From assembly GCA_002327985.1 (NCBI GenBank), contig DCVM01000058.1, positions 48,534 to 112,533 of the forward strand: a DNA stretch of 64,000 nt, written 5' to 3'. Under the pieces are notes generated by a model that saw only the letters and a program-made list of their open reading frames with translations, was not told the DNA's origin and ran no database searches. The DNA comes from Syntrophaceae bacterium UBA2188 (GTDB lineage: Bacteria > Desulfobacterota > BSN033 > UBA1163). Shown piece after piece: positions 16,592 to 26,115 of the stretch. The position numbers and the translations under genes were made by a program. Numbering within the stretch: position 1 is the first letter of the stretch; every line of letters begins with the position of its first letter.

Positions 16592-17529
16592 ATTCTTCCT
16601 TCTTTGGCGATCAATGAAACAAAGACATCCTCCAGGGAAGGCCTGATGCGGTCCATCTGTTTCAGCATGATCCCATACTTCTGAAAAAGAAGGGTAACCT
16701 CTTTCTCTATATCCGTTTCCTCCCGACCGATCACATGAAGGGAATTCCCAAAGACAGCTGCCTCAGAGACCCAGGGTTCCTTCTTCAACAGGTCCAGGGC
16801 AGAAATGAGGGGTTCGCATATCACTTCCAGTACGCCTTGGGCAATCGTTTTCAACTTGAGTTCAGAAGGAGTTCCAAGGGCGATGATCTTACCTTGATAG
16901 ATCAAAGCCAATCGGTCACAATATTCTGCTTCATCCATGTAGTGGGTCGTCACGAAAGTAGTCACCCCCTTTTCCCCCATCTGCTGGATGAGGTTCCAGA
17001 AATTTCTTCTGGAGATGGGATCGACTCCGGAAGTCGGTTCATCCAAGAAAAGAATGGATGGCTCATGGAGGATTGAACATCCCAAGGCGAGCCTCTGTTT
17101 CCATCCAACAGCCAGTGTCTGGGTCATTCGATCTCGGAACTCCTTGAGATGTATCATGTCCAAAACCAGATCCTCTCTTTTTCTTTGAAGGAAACCGGAG
17201 AGGCCATAAATCCCGCCAAAAAAATGAAGGTTTTCCGTCACGGTCAGGTCTTCGTAGAGTGAAAACTTTTGGGACATATAACCAATCACGTTCTTAATTT
17301 TTTCTGGCTCACCCATGATGTCAAACCCTGCAACCTTCCCTTCCCCAGCGGTGGGCATCAGGAGGCCGCAAAGCATACGGATGGTTGTGGATTTCCCGGA
17401 CCCATTGGGTCCCAGAAATCCAAAGATCTCTCCCTTCTTGACCTGAAAACGGATATGATCCACAGTGACGAAGTCCCCGAAGGTTTTCACGAGGTCTTCC
17501 ACTTCCACAGCAAAAGTTGGCATCGTCAT
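16588..17529 (-). CDS. ABC exporter ATPase (second half of a YbhF-like pair)
   Basis: The 313-residue ATPase has Walker A GPNGSGKST, Walker B ILFLDEPTSGVD and an H-loop in FVTTHYMDEAE. The signature motif is degenerate (LAVGWKQR in place of LSGGxxQ), as is usual in the second ATPase half of YbhF-type proteins. Together with the ATPase gene upstream it corresponds to one split YbhF. It would power the two permeases downstream. Confidence 0.9.
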   Translation of the reverse strand: MTMPTFAVEVEDLVKTFGDFVTVDHIRFQVKKGEIFGFLGPNGSGKSTTIRMLCGLLMPTAGEGKVAGFDIMGEPEKIKNVIGYMSQKFSLYEDLTVTENLHFFGGIYGLSGFLQRKREDLVLDMIHLKEFRDRMTQTLAVGWKQRLALGCSILHEPSILFLDEPTSGVDPISRRNFWNLIQQMGEKGVTTFVTTHYMDEAEYCDRLALIYQGKIIALGTPSELKLKTIAQGVLEVICEPLISALDLLKKEPWVSEAAVFGNSLHVIGREETDIEKEVTLLFQKYGIMLKQMDRIRPSLEDVFVSLIAKEGRI

Positions 17530-17531
17530 GA

Positions 17532-17596
17532 GTTATGGGTTCGGAGTTAGGAGTTAAGAATTTAAAGTTAATTCATGATTCTCAATTCATAATTCA
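17532..17596. repeat. GGAGTT/AATTCA intergenic repeat, copy 1
   Basis: The gap reads TTCGGAGTTAGGAGTTAAGA followed by several ATTCATAATTC words. A related stretch, TCGGAGTTCGTAGTTCGGAG with AACTCCTAACTCTAAACTCC, fills 60223-60289. These are probably a low-complexity dispersed repeat family. Confidence 0.5.
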
Positions 17597-17599
17597 CAA

Positions 17600-18523
17600 T
17601 TATTTTTCTTTCTTTCTCACTATCGAAACAAAGGCATCTTCAAGAGAAGGTCTGACCACCGCAAGGTTAAAAATAGGCATTTGACTAGCTTTTAATACAT
17701 CCCGAATCGTTCTTTCACCTTCTTGGGGATCACTGACGTGGACATGAATCTTATCGCCGGATAAGACGAAGCCCTGAAATGATTCAATCCCTTCAAGCAT
17801 TCTCATGCTCTTCTGATTATTTTCTGTGCGAAGCTCCAAAATCGTCCCCTCGATTTGAGCTTTGATGGCAGCCGGAGTATCCGCAATAAATAGCTCTCCT
17901 TGGTAAATCATTCCGATGCGATTGCATCGCTCTGCCTCATCCAGATAAGAGGTTGAAAAAAGGATGGTCACTCCCTCTTTCAACAAGTCATAGAGGATAA
18001 CCCAGAAATCCCTCCGCGAGAGGGGATCGACTCCAGTGGTCGGTTCATCGAGAAAAAGGATTTGAGGCGTATGGATCAAGGCGCAGATAAGCCCCAACTT
18101 CTGCTTCATGCCGCCAGAGAGATCCTGAGCCTTTCGTTTTCCGAAGGGTTTTAGACTGGCAAATTGAAGAAGCCTTTCGATCCGTTCCATTCTACTTTTC
18201 TTTGACACCTGATAGAGGTCAGCATAAAAATGGATGTTTTCAAGGACAGTGAGATCCCTATAGAGTCCGAAACGCTGAGGAAGATATCCTACCTTCCCTT
18301 TCAAAATCTCTGCCTCTCTTCGGACATTACACCCTGCGACAATTGCCTCTCCTCCATCCGGTGGCAGAATTCCGCAAAGCATCCGAAGCGTCGTCGTTTT
18401 CCCAGAGGCATCCGGACCGACCAGACCGAAGATCTCTCCCGCCCTCACTTCCAAGTTCAGGCCTTTGACAGCTGTCAATGATACAAAAGATTTAGTCAGA
18501 TTGTTGGTTTGAATGGCTAACAT
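17600..18523 (-). CDS. ABC exporter ATPase (first half of a YbhF-like pair)
   Basis: The 307-residue ATPase has Walker A GPDASGKTT, signature DLSGGMKQ, Walker B ILFLDEPTTGVD and a switch Ser in FSTSYLDEAE, where many ATPases have His. The C-terminal ~80 residues are the extension seen in drug/lipid exporter ATPases. It lies 70 bases before the second ATPase gene. Confidence 0.9.
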   Translation of the reverse strand: MLAIQTNNLTKSFVSLTAVKGLNLEVRAGEIFGLVGPDASGKTTTLRMLCGILPPDGGEAIVAGCNVRREAEILKGKVGYLPQRFGLYRDLTVLENIHFYADLYQVSKKSRMERIERLLQFASLKPFGKRKAQDLSGGMKQKLGLICALIHTPQILFLDEPTTGVDPLSRRDFWVILYDLLKEGVTILFSTSYLDEAERCNRIGMIYQGELFIADTPAAIKAQIEGTILELRTENNQKSMRMLEGIESFQGFVLSGDKIHVHVSDPQEGERTIRDVLKASQMPIFNLAVVRPSLEDAFVSIVRKKEK

Positions 18524-18637
18524 CAGATCGTATGCACTTTAATAACAGCAAATGTAAGTAAGAAATAAATAAATCGTAGGGTGAGTTTAGGGAGTCTGTA
18601 AAGTCGAAGTCGGATTTGTTTCCCATTGCTTAAATCT

Positions 18638-19642
18638 CTAAGGCTCTAGCGATGAAGACGGTGCCAACACAATCTTCCCATCGGCTGGCATCCCCGGTTT
18701 CAATTCTCGGTTTGGATTTGGAATATCCACTTTAATTCGATAGACTAGTGTCACTCTCTCTTTTTCCGTCTGAATGCTTTTGGGAGTGAATTCGGCCTGA
18801 GAGGAGATAAAGGAGATTTTTCCTTTATACTCCTTTTTCGGTTGAAGGTCCGTCGTGATGATGACCTCCTGCCCCCATTTTATTTTACTCAGATCGGTCT
18901 CCGGGATGTAAGCCTTCAACCAAACATTTTCGATATCGGCTAAGGTGAGCACGGAGGTTCCAGGATTCACCACTTCACCGACTTCACTCGATTTGACTAA
19001 AACAACACCTGAAAGCGGTGAATGGAGAACGGCGTAACTGAGCTGAGTCTCCGATAGCTTCAATGACGCCCGTGCTTGCCCGACCTGCGCCTTGGCATCT
19101 TCAATGTCTTCTTTTCTTGGTCCTTGTTTCACCAAGAGATAATTTTCCGTCGCCCTCTGAAAAGATGCCTGGGCAATCTTAAACCCGGCTTCGGCGTTGT
19201 CAAGGGTATCTTTAGGAATCACCCCTCTCTCAAAAAGGGGCTTTAACCGTTCGTAATGAGCCTGCTTATTCTCCAAATCGGATTTGGCCTGATAAAGTAC
19301 TGCCTCTGCCTCTCTAATTTCCTCTGGTCTCGAACCCGCCAACAATTTACTCAATTTCGCCTGCCCAGAATGTAAAGTGGCTTGGGCCAATTCAAAACGG
19401 TGGCGGAGGTCTTCGTCATCCAATTTTGCCAGAATCTTCCCGCTTTCTACCCAATCTCCTTCTTGAACCAAGAGGTGGATAATCCTTCCGGAAATCTTGA
19501 ACCCCACATTCACTTCTGTGGTCTCAATATTTCCGGAAACCTTGATGAAGTCGTCCCCTTCCTTTTGATCTCGAGTGAAGAAATAATAGACAAACCCACC
19601 GATGACCCCAACGAGGATCACCATCAATAAAATCCGTTTCAT
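18638..19642 (-). CDS. HlyD-family periplasmic adaptor of the ABC exporter (YbhG-like)
   Basis: The 334-residue protein has a single N-terminal membrane anchor (LLMVILVGVIGGFVYYFF), split biotinyl-lipoyl halves (VNVGFKISGRI... and LHSPLSGVVLVKSSEVGEVV), a coiled-coil hairpin between them (~90-185) and a C-terminal beta-barrel. This is the membrane fusion protein that links the inner-membrane ABC pump to an outer-membrane channel. It is first in the five-gene exporter operon. No TolC-like gene is in the window. Confidence 0.9.
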   Translation of the reverse strand: MKRILLMVILVGVIGGFVYYFFTRDQKEGDDFIKVSGNIETTEVNVGFKISGRIIHLLVQEGDWVESGKILAKLDDEDLRHRFELAQATLHSGQAKLSKLLAGSRPEEIREAEAVLYQAKSDLENKQAHYERLKPLFERGVIPKDTLDNAEAGFKIAQASFQRATENYLLVKQGPRKEDIEDAKAQVGQARASLKLSETQLSYAVLHSPLSGVVLVKSSEVGEVVNPGTSVLTLADIENVWLKAYIPETDLSKIKWGQEVIITTDLQPKKEYKGKISFISSQAEFTPKSIQTEKERVTLVYRIKVDIPNPNRELKPGMPADGKIVLAPSSSLEP

Positions 19643-19861
19643 CTCCCAAAGACTCCTAACCCATCAGGCAAACCATTATAGATTCTATTTCTTTCACTGT
19701 CAAAATTTTTCCCATTCCCCTTTAAGACTGAGGCACCATCGAAGGGGGTAAATAATAGGGCATCCTCTCTTCGGGAGGGAAATCCACCTGGGGCAGGGAA
19801 GAAGAAAGGATAAGAAAAACCTCTTGAATTTTCTTAAGGTTATGAGTAAGATGGTTTTAAA

Positions 19862-22036
19862 ATGTTGAGATTTAATGACATCTTAGAAAGGCTGACCTCC
19901 TATAACCCCAATGCAGATACAGAGCTCCTGAAAAAGGCCTATGTCTTTTCTGCCAAAGTTCATTTAGGACAGGTCCGCCTCTCCGGAGAACCTTACCTCA
20001 ATCATCCCTTGGAAGTCGCTGGAATTTTGACCCAACTGAAAGTCGATGTGTCCAGTGTGGCCACCGGCCTGCTTCATGATACCATTGAGGACACTCTGAC
20101 CACTCCCAAAGAGATTCATGAAAACTTTGGCGAAGAAATCTCTCACCTGGTAGATGGTCTGACCAAGATCAGCCAAATTTCTCTACGATCCTCTGAAGAA
20201 AATCAGGCAGAAAATTTTCGCAAGATGATTCTGGCGATGGTGAAGGACATTCGGGTCATCTTGATTAAACTGGCTGACCGTCTACACAACATGCGAACCC
20301 TCAAGTTTCACACTTCTGAAAAACAAGTGGAGATCGCCCAGGAAACCCTTGACATCTACGCTCCCCTGGCTCACCGCCTCGGGATCGACTGGGTGAGATC
20401 GGAGTTGGAGGATCTTGCTTTCCAATACCTCCATCCTGAAATCTACGAAGACATTAAGCGGAAAATTGTAAAAAGAGAGAAGGAAAGAGAACGATATATT
20501 GATGATGTAAAGCGGATCTTGATGAAGAAACTTTACGAAAATCGAATCGTCGGGGAGGTGAATGGACGCCTTAAACAGATTTACAGTATCTACTTAAAAA
20601 TGAAAGACCAGAACATCGATTTTGATCAAGTCTATGACATCACCGCCTTCCGTGTGATCGTCAGCTCCATTAAAGATTGTTACGATGTGCTGGGCATCAT
20701 CCATTCCCTCTGGAAACCCATTCCAGGTAAATTCAAAGATTACATCGGCCTTCCCAAAGAGAACATGTACCAGTCCCTGCATACCGCCGTCATTGGACCC
20801 TATGGGGAACGAATTGAGATTCAGATTCGAACTCATGAAATGCATCGGATCGCCGAGGAGGGGATCGCCGCTCATTGGAAATACAAAGAAGGGAAAGTGG
20901 TGGAAGAGGCGGATGATAAACGGTTTACCTGGCTGAGGCAACTCTTGGAGTGGCAACGAGATCTCAAGGATGATCGAGAATTTATCGAAAGCGTGAAGGT
21001 GGACCTCTTTCCCCATGAGGTCTATATCTTTACCCCCAAGGGAGAGGTCAAACAGTTCCCCATCGGTTCCACACCTATCGATTTTGCATACAGCATTCAT
21101 TCCGACATCGGAAACCATTGTGTGGGAGCAAAGGTGAATGGAAAGATCGTCCCGCTGAAATATGAATTTCGAAGCGGGGATACGGTGGAGATCATGACGT
21201 CTCCCAATCAGAAACCCAGCAAGGATTGGCTTAAATTTGTCAAAACCTCACGAGCTAAAACGAAAATCCGCCAATGGTTTACAGCAGAAGAAAGAGAAAA
21301 ATCCATCACCCTCGGGAAAGAGATTTTGGACAAGGAACTTCGAAAATATGACCTTCAGCAGGCCAAATTAATAAAGTCAGGCGACTTGGCCAGGGTGGCA
21401 AGCGAATTTAGCTTCCAGGGGATTGAGGATCTCATCGCAGCGGTCGGTTACGGAAAGTTAACCGTCAATCAAATTATTGGGAAGATTCTTCCCCAGGAGA
21501 AGTTGGAGCAGCAAAAAGAGGAACTGAAGGAGGGGCGTTTCAAGCACTTCGTTCAAAAAATCACCCACACCCCCAAGGATGCCTTGCTGATCAAGGGAAT
21601 TGATAATGTGATGGTACGCTATGCAGGGTGTTGCAATCCCGTCCCTGGAGATAAAGTGGTGGGATTCATCACCCGGGGCAGAGGGGTGACCATCCATACC
21701 ATCGACTGCCAAAATGCCATGGACGATGATCCTAACCGCATGGTCCAAGTGGAATGGGATTCGACGAAAGAATATAGCTATCCGGTAAGGATCCGGGTCT
21801 TTTCAGAGGACAAGAAAGGATTGCTGGCCGAGATCAGCAATTCACTCTCTTCCCATGAAGCCAATATCAAGAATGCCAGGGTGGATACAACAGAAGATAA
21901 AAAAGCCATCAGTACTTTTGAGGTAGAGATTCGAGATTTACACCACCTCAACAAAGTGATCAAGGCTCTTGCAAAGATTAAGGGGATCCATCGAGTAGAA
22001 AGATTGAGGGCGGAGACAGAGGCTGAAACCCTGTAG
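19862..22036 (+). CDS. relA/spoT: bifunctional (p)ppGpp synthetase/hydrolase RelA/SpoT
   Basis: The 724-residue protein has an intact HD hydrolase domain (LLHDTIEDT, His 72 and Asp 73), a synthetase domain (~240-350; ITAFRVIV, QSLHTAVIG), TGS (~390-450), a zinc-finger/CC region (YAGCCNPVPGD) and a C-terminal ACT domain. The synthetase carries KFKD, the basic (RxKD-like) form typical of bifunctional enzymes. So it should both make and degrade the alarmone. It is monocistronic and convergent with rpmB; the ribosome site is weak. Confidence 0.96.
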   Translation: MLRFNDILERLTSYNPNADTELLKKAYVFSAKVHLGQVRLSGEPYLNHPLEVAGILTQLKVDVSSVATGLLHDTIEDTLTTPKEIHENFGEEISHLVDGLTKISQISLRSSEENQAENFRKMILAMVKDIRVILIKLADRLHNMRTLKFHTSEKQVEIAQETLDIYAPLAHRLGIDWVRSELEDLAFQYLHPEIYEDIKRKIVKREKERERYIDDVKRILMKKLYENRIVGEVNGRLKQIYSIYLKMKDQNIDFDQVYDITAFRVIVSSIKDCYDVLGIIHSLWKPIPGKFKDYIGLPKENMYQSLHTAVIGPYGERIEIQIRTHEMHRIAEEGIAAHWKYKEGKVVEEADDKRFTWLRQLLEWQRDLKDDREFIESVKVDLFPHEVYIFTPKGEVKQFPIGSTPIDFAYSIHSDIGNHCVGAKVNGKIVPLKYEFRSGDTVEIMTSPNQKPSKDWLKFVKTSRAKTKIRQWFTAEEREKSITLGKEILDKELRKYDLQQAKLIKSGDLARVASEFSFQGIEDLIAAVGYGKLTVNQIIGKILPQEKLEQQKEELKEGRFKHFVQKITHTPKDALLIKGIDNVMVRYAGCCNPVPGDKVVGFITRGRGVTIHTIDCQNAMDDDPNRMVQVEWDSTKEYSYPVRIRVFSEDKKGLLAEISNSLSSHEANIKNARVDTTEDKKAISTFEVEIRDLHHLNKVIKALAKIKGIHRVERLRAETEAETL

Positions 22037-22061
22037 TGAACGCAGATCTGCGTTCACTACA
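22032..22061. terminator. 30-base perfect palindrome between relA/spoT and rpmB
   Basis: The two 15-base arms TGTAGTGAACGCAGA and TCTGCGTTCACTACA are perfectly complementary with no loop, and begin within the relA stop region. There is no long T-run on either side. It can act as a two-way barrier between convergent genes, or it is a dispersed palindrome that settled there. Confidence 0.6.
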
Positions 22062-22077
22062 TCTTATCCACACATCA

Positions 22078-22269
22078 TCAAGCAGCTTTGGTGACAAACC
22101 CTGAGCGAAGGCATCTGGAACAAATTTTCATTCGAATGGTCCTTCCCTCTTTGAGGGTTTTCACCTTATGAAGGTTAGGGTACCAGATTCTTTGGGTCTT
22201 GTTATTGGCATGACTAACATTATGTCCAAAGACAGGCCCTTTTCCGCAAATGTCACAAACTTTTGCCAT
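22078..22269 (-). CDS. rpmB: 50S ribosomal protein L28
   Basis: The 63-residue protein has MAKVCDICGKGPVFGHNVSH and ends in the usual basic CSRCLRSGFV region. The CxxC pairs at both ends form a zinc-binding version of L28. Length is normal. It stands alone and is convergent with relA/spoT. Confidence 0.96.
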   Translation of the reverse strand: MAKVCDICGKGPVFGHNVSHANNKTQRIWYPNLHKVKTLKEGRTIRMKICSRCLRSGFVTKAA

Positions 22270-22770
22270 GATCGAACCTCAAAATATTTAATTGTTTAAT
22301 ATTAACATAATATAAAAATACTTCAATAAATATTTTTTCCCACGAAAAAATTTTTTCCCCTCTCTATTCACCTCACTTCCCTACCTCTTCTATGAGAATC
22401 CACCCCCACCTTCTCCCTATTGCAAGTAATGCCTCACCTGAACGGGGTAGGGGCGACTTCAGTCGCCCTTTAGAAAGGGAGGCTAAAGCCTCCCCTACCC
22501 ATGGCCCCCCGCTTCAGTGACGCATTACTATTACAATTATTTTACAATTGACAATTATGACATGACTTGATAAATAAATGTTATCTTGGAAATAAAAGCT
22601 TATACCTTTTTAGAGGAACAGATGAGGCACAAATCGAAAAAGGGGGTGATAGATGGCCCCTGAATGGGGTTTATGACCTCTTGAGGGGGCAAAATGTTAG
22701 AGATAAATTTTCAAATTTAAATATGTAAGAATTTAAACAGTCTAATATTCAAATCAAAAAGGAGGTTGCC
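22270..22770. other. 501-base intergenic region with a repeat and a possible structured leader
   Basis: No coding gene is seen. The left half is AT-rich (rpmB promoter side). A double-hairpin repeat sits at 22444-22500. From about 22609 to 22684 AGAGG...CCTCT could close a stem that encloses GCCCCTGAATGGGG, placing a folded leader before the beta-helix/S74 gene. I could not match it to a known riboswitch consensus. Confidence 0.5.
22444..22500. repeat. GTAGGGGCGAC-type double-hairpin repeat
   Basis: GGGCGACT-TC-AGTCGCCC (22451-22468) and GGGAGGCT-AA-AGCCTCCC (22477-22494) form two stems. The flanking GGGGTAGGGG and CCCCTACCC can pair outside them to make a cruciform. It looks like a small non-autonomous dispersed repeat. 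Confidence 0.7.
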
Positions 22771-24393
22771 ATGGATAAGATTAAGATCATTTGCGTGTTA
22801 GTTGTAATTGGAGTGCTCCTTTGTGTCACACCGTCAATTGCACAGGTAGCTGTTGATTGTACCTCAGTAAGCCTTCAAACTGCAATCAGCAATAATGGTG
22901 CTGGAACAACGTTCAATGTGACCGGAACTTGTAATGAGAACATAACGATTCATGAGTCGAAAGAAAGGATTACTATAAATGGGGGTGGTACAGCAGCTAT
23001 CAGTGGCCCGAGTGCAACCAGTCCAGTTGTCACGATAAGGGGGCAAGGGGTTGTGGTAACGGGCTTTACCATTTCGGGAGGCCAGGATGGGATACAGTTG
23101 TTCAGAGGCGGGTCCGCGACAATATATGGGAATACAATCCAAAGCACTGGCAGAAATGGGATCACTGTAGCCGGAAATAGCTATGCCGCAATTTTTAGTA
23201 ATTCGATACACGATAACCCCCAACGTGGGATATCTGTATCTGAAAATTCGGCTGCGCGCATAGGGTTTTACAGCTATTCAGATACGAGCGCTTCACCTAA
23301 CAGCATTTATAACAATGGAAGCTACGGGATCGAAGTTTACCGGACTTCCAGGGCACACATTGTAGGAAATACCATCAGTAGTAATGACATAACTGGGATC
23401 TTGGTTAGCGCGGGTTCGCAAGCCGGCATTTCTTACAATACAATTAATGACAATGGAGGAAGCGGGATTTACGTAGGCTACGATTCTTCCGCTGGTCTGG
23501 GATCTCTTAGTGGGTCTACCATCTTCGATTCACCTAACACCACGACTCTCAATAACGTATATAACGGTTTGCGATGCGAGATGGGAGCAACGATTTCCGG
23601 CCGAATAGGGACCCTCAATGGTAACGAAGGAAACATCGGCAACACTGGCATAGGAATTAAGACCTCCGAGCTCGCAGACGACTATGGCATCGATATTCTG
23701 ACTGCCAGCACCGGTTCAAAGGCAGGTTTAATACTGTTAGGGAATGCAACTGCCAATAATGCTGATAAAGTAGCCCGAATGGTTGTTCGCCATTATAACA
23801 ACGCTGAGGAGCCATTATATCTTTTTGGTGCCTACTCAGGTCCAACAGATAACTTTGTTGCTTTTGGTGGAGGCAGTGTTCTGGGGAATGCAGCAACACA
23901 GTTAGATTTCTTCACCGCTCCAACCACTACCACTCAAGCGGGTTTGCCCAGGATTACAATAAAAGGAAATGGATATGTCGGCATCGGCAGACAGGATCCT
24001 TCCTATCCATTACACATGGCCAGTGGAGCCCATGTGACCACAGGAGGGGTGTGGACCAATGCTTCGAGCAGGGAGTATAAGGATCACATCGAAGCTCTTG
24101 CCACGGAGGAGGCCCTTGATACATTGAAGGAGCTTAATCCTGTTAAATTTGCCTATAGATTAGATCCGACTGAAAAGCATGTGGGATTTATTTCTGAGGA
24201 AGCGCCCGAACTTATCGCAACGAAAGACAGAAAAGGGTTAAGCCCGATGGATATCGTAGCGGTTTTAACAAAGGTCATTCAGGAACAGCAGAGGGTTGCC
24301 GAAGAGCAGCAGAAGACCATCTCGGTGCTTTCTGAGAAAATCGCTGAGCTTGAAAGAGGACTAAAATTGAGAGAGGGGCTCTCGCAGCCGTGA
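22771..24393 (+). CDS. exported beta-helix protein with C-terminal peptidase S74 chaperone domain
   Basis: The 540-residue protein has a signal peptide (cleavage likely after PSIA, residue ~24) and a right-handed parallel beta-helix (~40-300; repeated NxI.. coils such as HIVGNTISSNDITGILV). A connector shared with two paralogues follows, and then an S74 domain (~430-520). The S74 motif SSREYK keeps the Ser-x4-Lys pair that mediates self-cleavage in phage tail-spike chaperones, with Ser in place of the usual Asp after it. The C-terminal ~40 residues are coiled coil. Such domains fold trimeric fibres and then cut themselves off. A strong AAAGGAGG precedes the ATG. It is probably cell-surface or fibre-like; binding target unknown. 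Confidence 0.85.
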   Translation: MDKIKIICVLVVIGVLLCVTPSIAQVAVDCTSVSLQTAISNNGAGTTFNVTGTCNENITIHESKERITINGGGTAAISGPSATSPVVTIRGQGVVVTGFTISGGQDGIQLFRGGSATIYGNTIQSTGRNGITVAGNSYAAIFSNSIHDNPQRGISVSENSAARIGFYSYSDTSASPNSIYNNGSYGIEVYRTSRAHIVGNTISSNDITGILVSAGSQAGISYNTINDNGGSGIYVGYDSSAGLGSLSGSTIFDSPNTTTLNNVYNGLRCEMGATISGRIGTLNGNEGNIGNTGIGIKTSELADDYGIDILTASTGSKAGLILLGNATANNADKVARMVVRHYNNAEEPLYLFGAYSGPTDNFVAFGGGSVLGNAATQLDFFTAPTTTTQAGLPRITIKGNGYVGIGRQDPSYPLHMASGAHVTTGGVWTNASSREYKDHIEALATEEALDTLKELNPVKFAYRLDPTEKHVGFISEEAPELIATKDRKGLSPMDIVAVLTKVIQEQQRVAEEQQKTISVLSEKIAELERGLKLREGLSQP

Positions 24394-24429
24394 ACATTTT
24401 CTCCAATCAAATCTGATCAGAGACTCCTG

Positions 24430-24458
24430 CTGTCCCACTTGGTTTCCAGGTGGGACAG
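24430..24458. terminator. hairpin after the first S74 gene
   Basis: CTGTCCCACTT-GGTTTCC-AGGTGGGACAG forms an 11-pair stem with one G-U. No T-run follows. It separates the S74 gene from the methyltransferase gene. Confidence 0.45.
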
Positions 24459-24491
24459 CTGACCACAAACGTGATTGTTGTAAAGACACAT

Positions 24492-25097
24492 ATGAGTGAC
24501 CCATACGACGATTTAAGAGGTTCCCGGAACTTCCAACCTTCTGGCAACGATGCTGAGTCGATGGAGGAGTTTTTCTCACGGTGCGAGGACCCTTGGCGCC
24601 TCAAAGACCTCGCTCGCCACGGCCCTCGGATTGAGATCTTCAGGGCGATGCTTCAACAACATGGTCCGAAATTTCGCCGTCTCTTGGATATCGGCTGCGC
24701 CGAAGGATTTATCACCTACCACCTGCACGACCTATCAGAGTTCACTCTTGGAATTGATGTCTCTCCCACTGCGATTCAGCGAGCCATCCGGGATTACGGT
24801 CGCACCTGCAGTTTCGAGGTTGGTGGAATCAGCGATTTTCGGCCAGATGAGCCGTTCGACGCCGTCGTGATCACTGGGGTGCTTTACTACCTGAGCGATC
24901 AACGCCAACTGATCAACGAGAATGTGTCACTCTATCTCGCGAGCGGCGGCTTGTTGCTGATTTCACACATAAAGGAATCGAGCGGCCATACCGGTTTCGT
25001 CGAATTATTTGACCCGGAGCGATTCCAACTTATTACTTCCAAGGAGTTCCCATGCGATGAGTACGACCAGTCCCTACATCTCTTCCGTAAACGTTAA
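24492..25097 (+). CDS. class I SAM-dependent methyltransferase (NodS-like)
   Basis: The protein (201 residues from the ATG at 24492) shows motif I LLDIGCAEGFIT, the acidic loop GIDVSPTAIQRA and motif IV FDAVVITGVLYYL, as in small-molecule methyltransferases of the NodS/class I type. No clear ribosome site is seen; another ATG in frame exists at 24450. The base composition is richer in G+C than the flanking S74 genes. It overlaps the next gene by 41 bases, so the two form a pair. The substrate is unknown; a sugar or small metabolite is possible. Confidence 0.75.
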   Translation: MSDPYDDLRGSRNFQPSGNDAESMEEFFSRCEDPWRLKDLARHGPRIEIFRAMLQQHGPKFRRLLDIGCAEGFITYHLHDLSEFTLGIDVSPTAIQRAIRDYGRTCSFEVGGISDFRPDEPFDAVVITGVLYYLSDQRQLINENVSLYLASGGLLLISHIKESSGHTGFVELFDPERFQLITSKEFPCDEYDQSLHLFRKR

Positions 25098-26094
25098 GTC
25101 GGTCGGTTTTGGGAATGATCAAGCTGCTTTCAACCCTCTTAACGGCCACCTCTGGTTCTTTAGGGATTCTTTGCTGCTTTCGTGGGATGACAGTGGGATC
25201 GAGACAGTCAACTGGTTCAAACCGAATCAGCCAGGTCGAATGCTCTACTTCACTCCGGAAGGTGGCGTCCTTGTTTCAATGGAGCTCTCCGGCGAAGTCC
25301 TTCTCTCAGAGGATCAGGGAAGGAGTTTTTACCGTGTGCTGAACTTGGCGGGTGCGAATTCCTGGGTTCAAAACTGGGCAATTGAGCGGGTTGATCCTTA
25401 TTTACTCCTTGGTGAGTATCATCTGGATTGGGACGAACGCGCGATTCTTTATGCTTCGCCTGATGGGGGGCACTCATGGCAAGGCGTTTTCAAGATACCA
25501 GATCGCCACATTCACTTTCTCCGTTCGGACCCCTTCTCTGACCAGTTTTTTGTTTCGTATGGTGACAGCGCCAAAGGTGTTTTTAGAATCCCGCGACAGA
25601 TTCTTGCGGATGCACTGGGTGAAGTCTTCGCCGGAAGGCTCAGTTCGATACCGCCTGATCTGTTCACCCGCGTCAACCCTGGTCACGAAGGGTTGATGTC
25701 CATCGGCTTTACTCCCGAGGTCTTACTCTATGGAACCGATCTGGCAGTCGGCAATTCCATTGTTGTAGAAGCCAGAGACGGGACCACCCGTGTATTTCAG
25801 CTTGAGCCGCCGTTCGATCTGATGTCATACGAGTTCCTCTGGCTTGGCGGACTTCCTCTAGTCACGATGCGGTTGACTATCGGATTACCCGGGCGCAACC
25901 ACAACAAGCCCTGTATCGCAACGCTCAACCCGGAAACGGGAGAACTCAATCGCATCAGCGAAAACGAGGCTTTCTACTTCACCTTACCTCACGCAGGGAA
26001 AGTCGTGACAGCGAGAACGGACCAAACGCTGCTGATTTCGAGCACGACAGAGTCCAAGGCTGCCGTCATGGAAGGTACTAACGCCTACGGTTAA
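25057..26094 (+). CDS. beta-propeller (BNR/sialidase-fold) protein of unknown function
   Basis: The protein (345 residues from the ATG at 25057; AAGGAG ten bases upstream) shows Asp-box-like repeats: LLSEDQGRSFYRVL, YASPDGGHSWQGVF, and blade-like spacing throughout. There is no signal peptide, so it is probably cytoplasmic. Catalytic residues of true sialidases are not evident. It is coupled to the methyltransferase gene by overlap and shares its higher G+C. Similar proteins occur beside glycosyltransferase and methyltransferase genes. Function not assigned. Confidence 0.65.
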   Translation: MSTTSPYISSVNVKSVGFGNDQAAFNPLNGHLWFFRDSLLLSWDDSGIETVNWFKPNQPGRMLYFTPEGGVLVSMELSGEVLLSEDQGRSFYRVLNLAGANSWVQNWAIERVDPYLLLGEYHLDWDERAILYASPDGGHSWQGVFKIPDRHIHFLRSDPFSDQFFVSYGDSAKGVFRIPRQILADALGEVFAGRLSSIPPDLFTRVNPGHEGLMSIGFTPEVLLYGTDLAVGNSIVVEARDGTTRVFQLEPPFDLMSYEFLWLGGLPLVTMRLTIGLPGRNHNKPCIATLNPETGELNRISENEAFYFTLPHAGKVVTARTDQTLLISSTTESKAAVMEGTNAYG

Positions 26095-26115
26095 AATCCA
26101 GCATAGCGGTTATCT

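Noticed and set aside
14168..19642. Assignment of the ABC exporter to a specific drug
   Set aside because: YbhGFSR-like systems have varied cargo, and nothing in the neighbourhood names a substrate.
22600..22700. Cyclic di-GMP riboswitch
   Set aside because: The region has the right size, but the conserved GCAAAG-type core and receptor sequence of known classes are not found.
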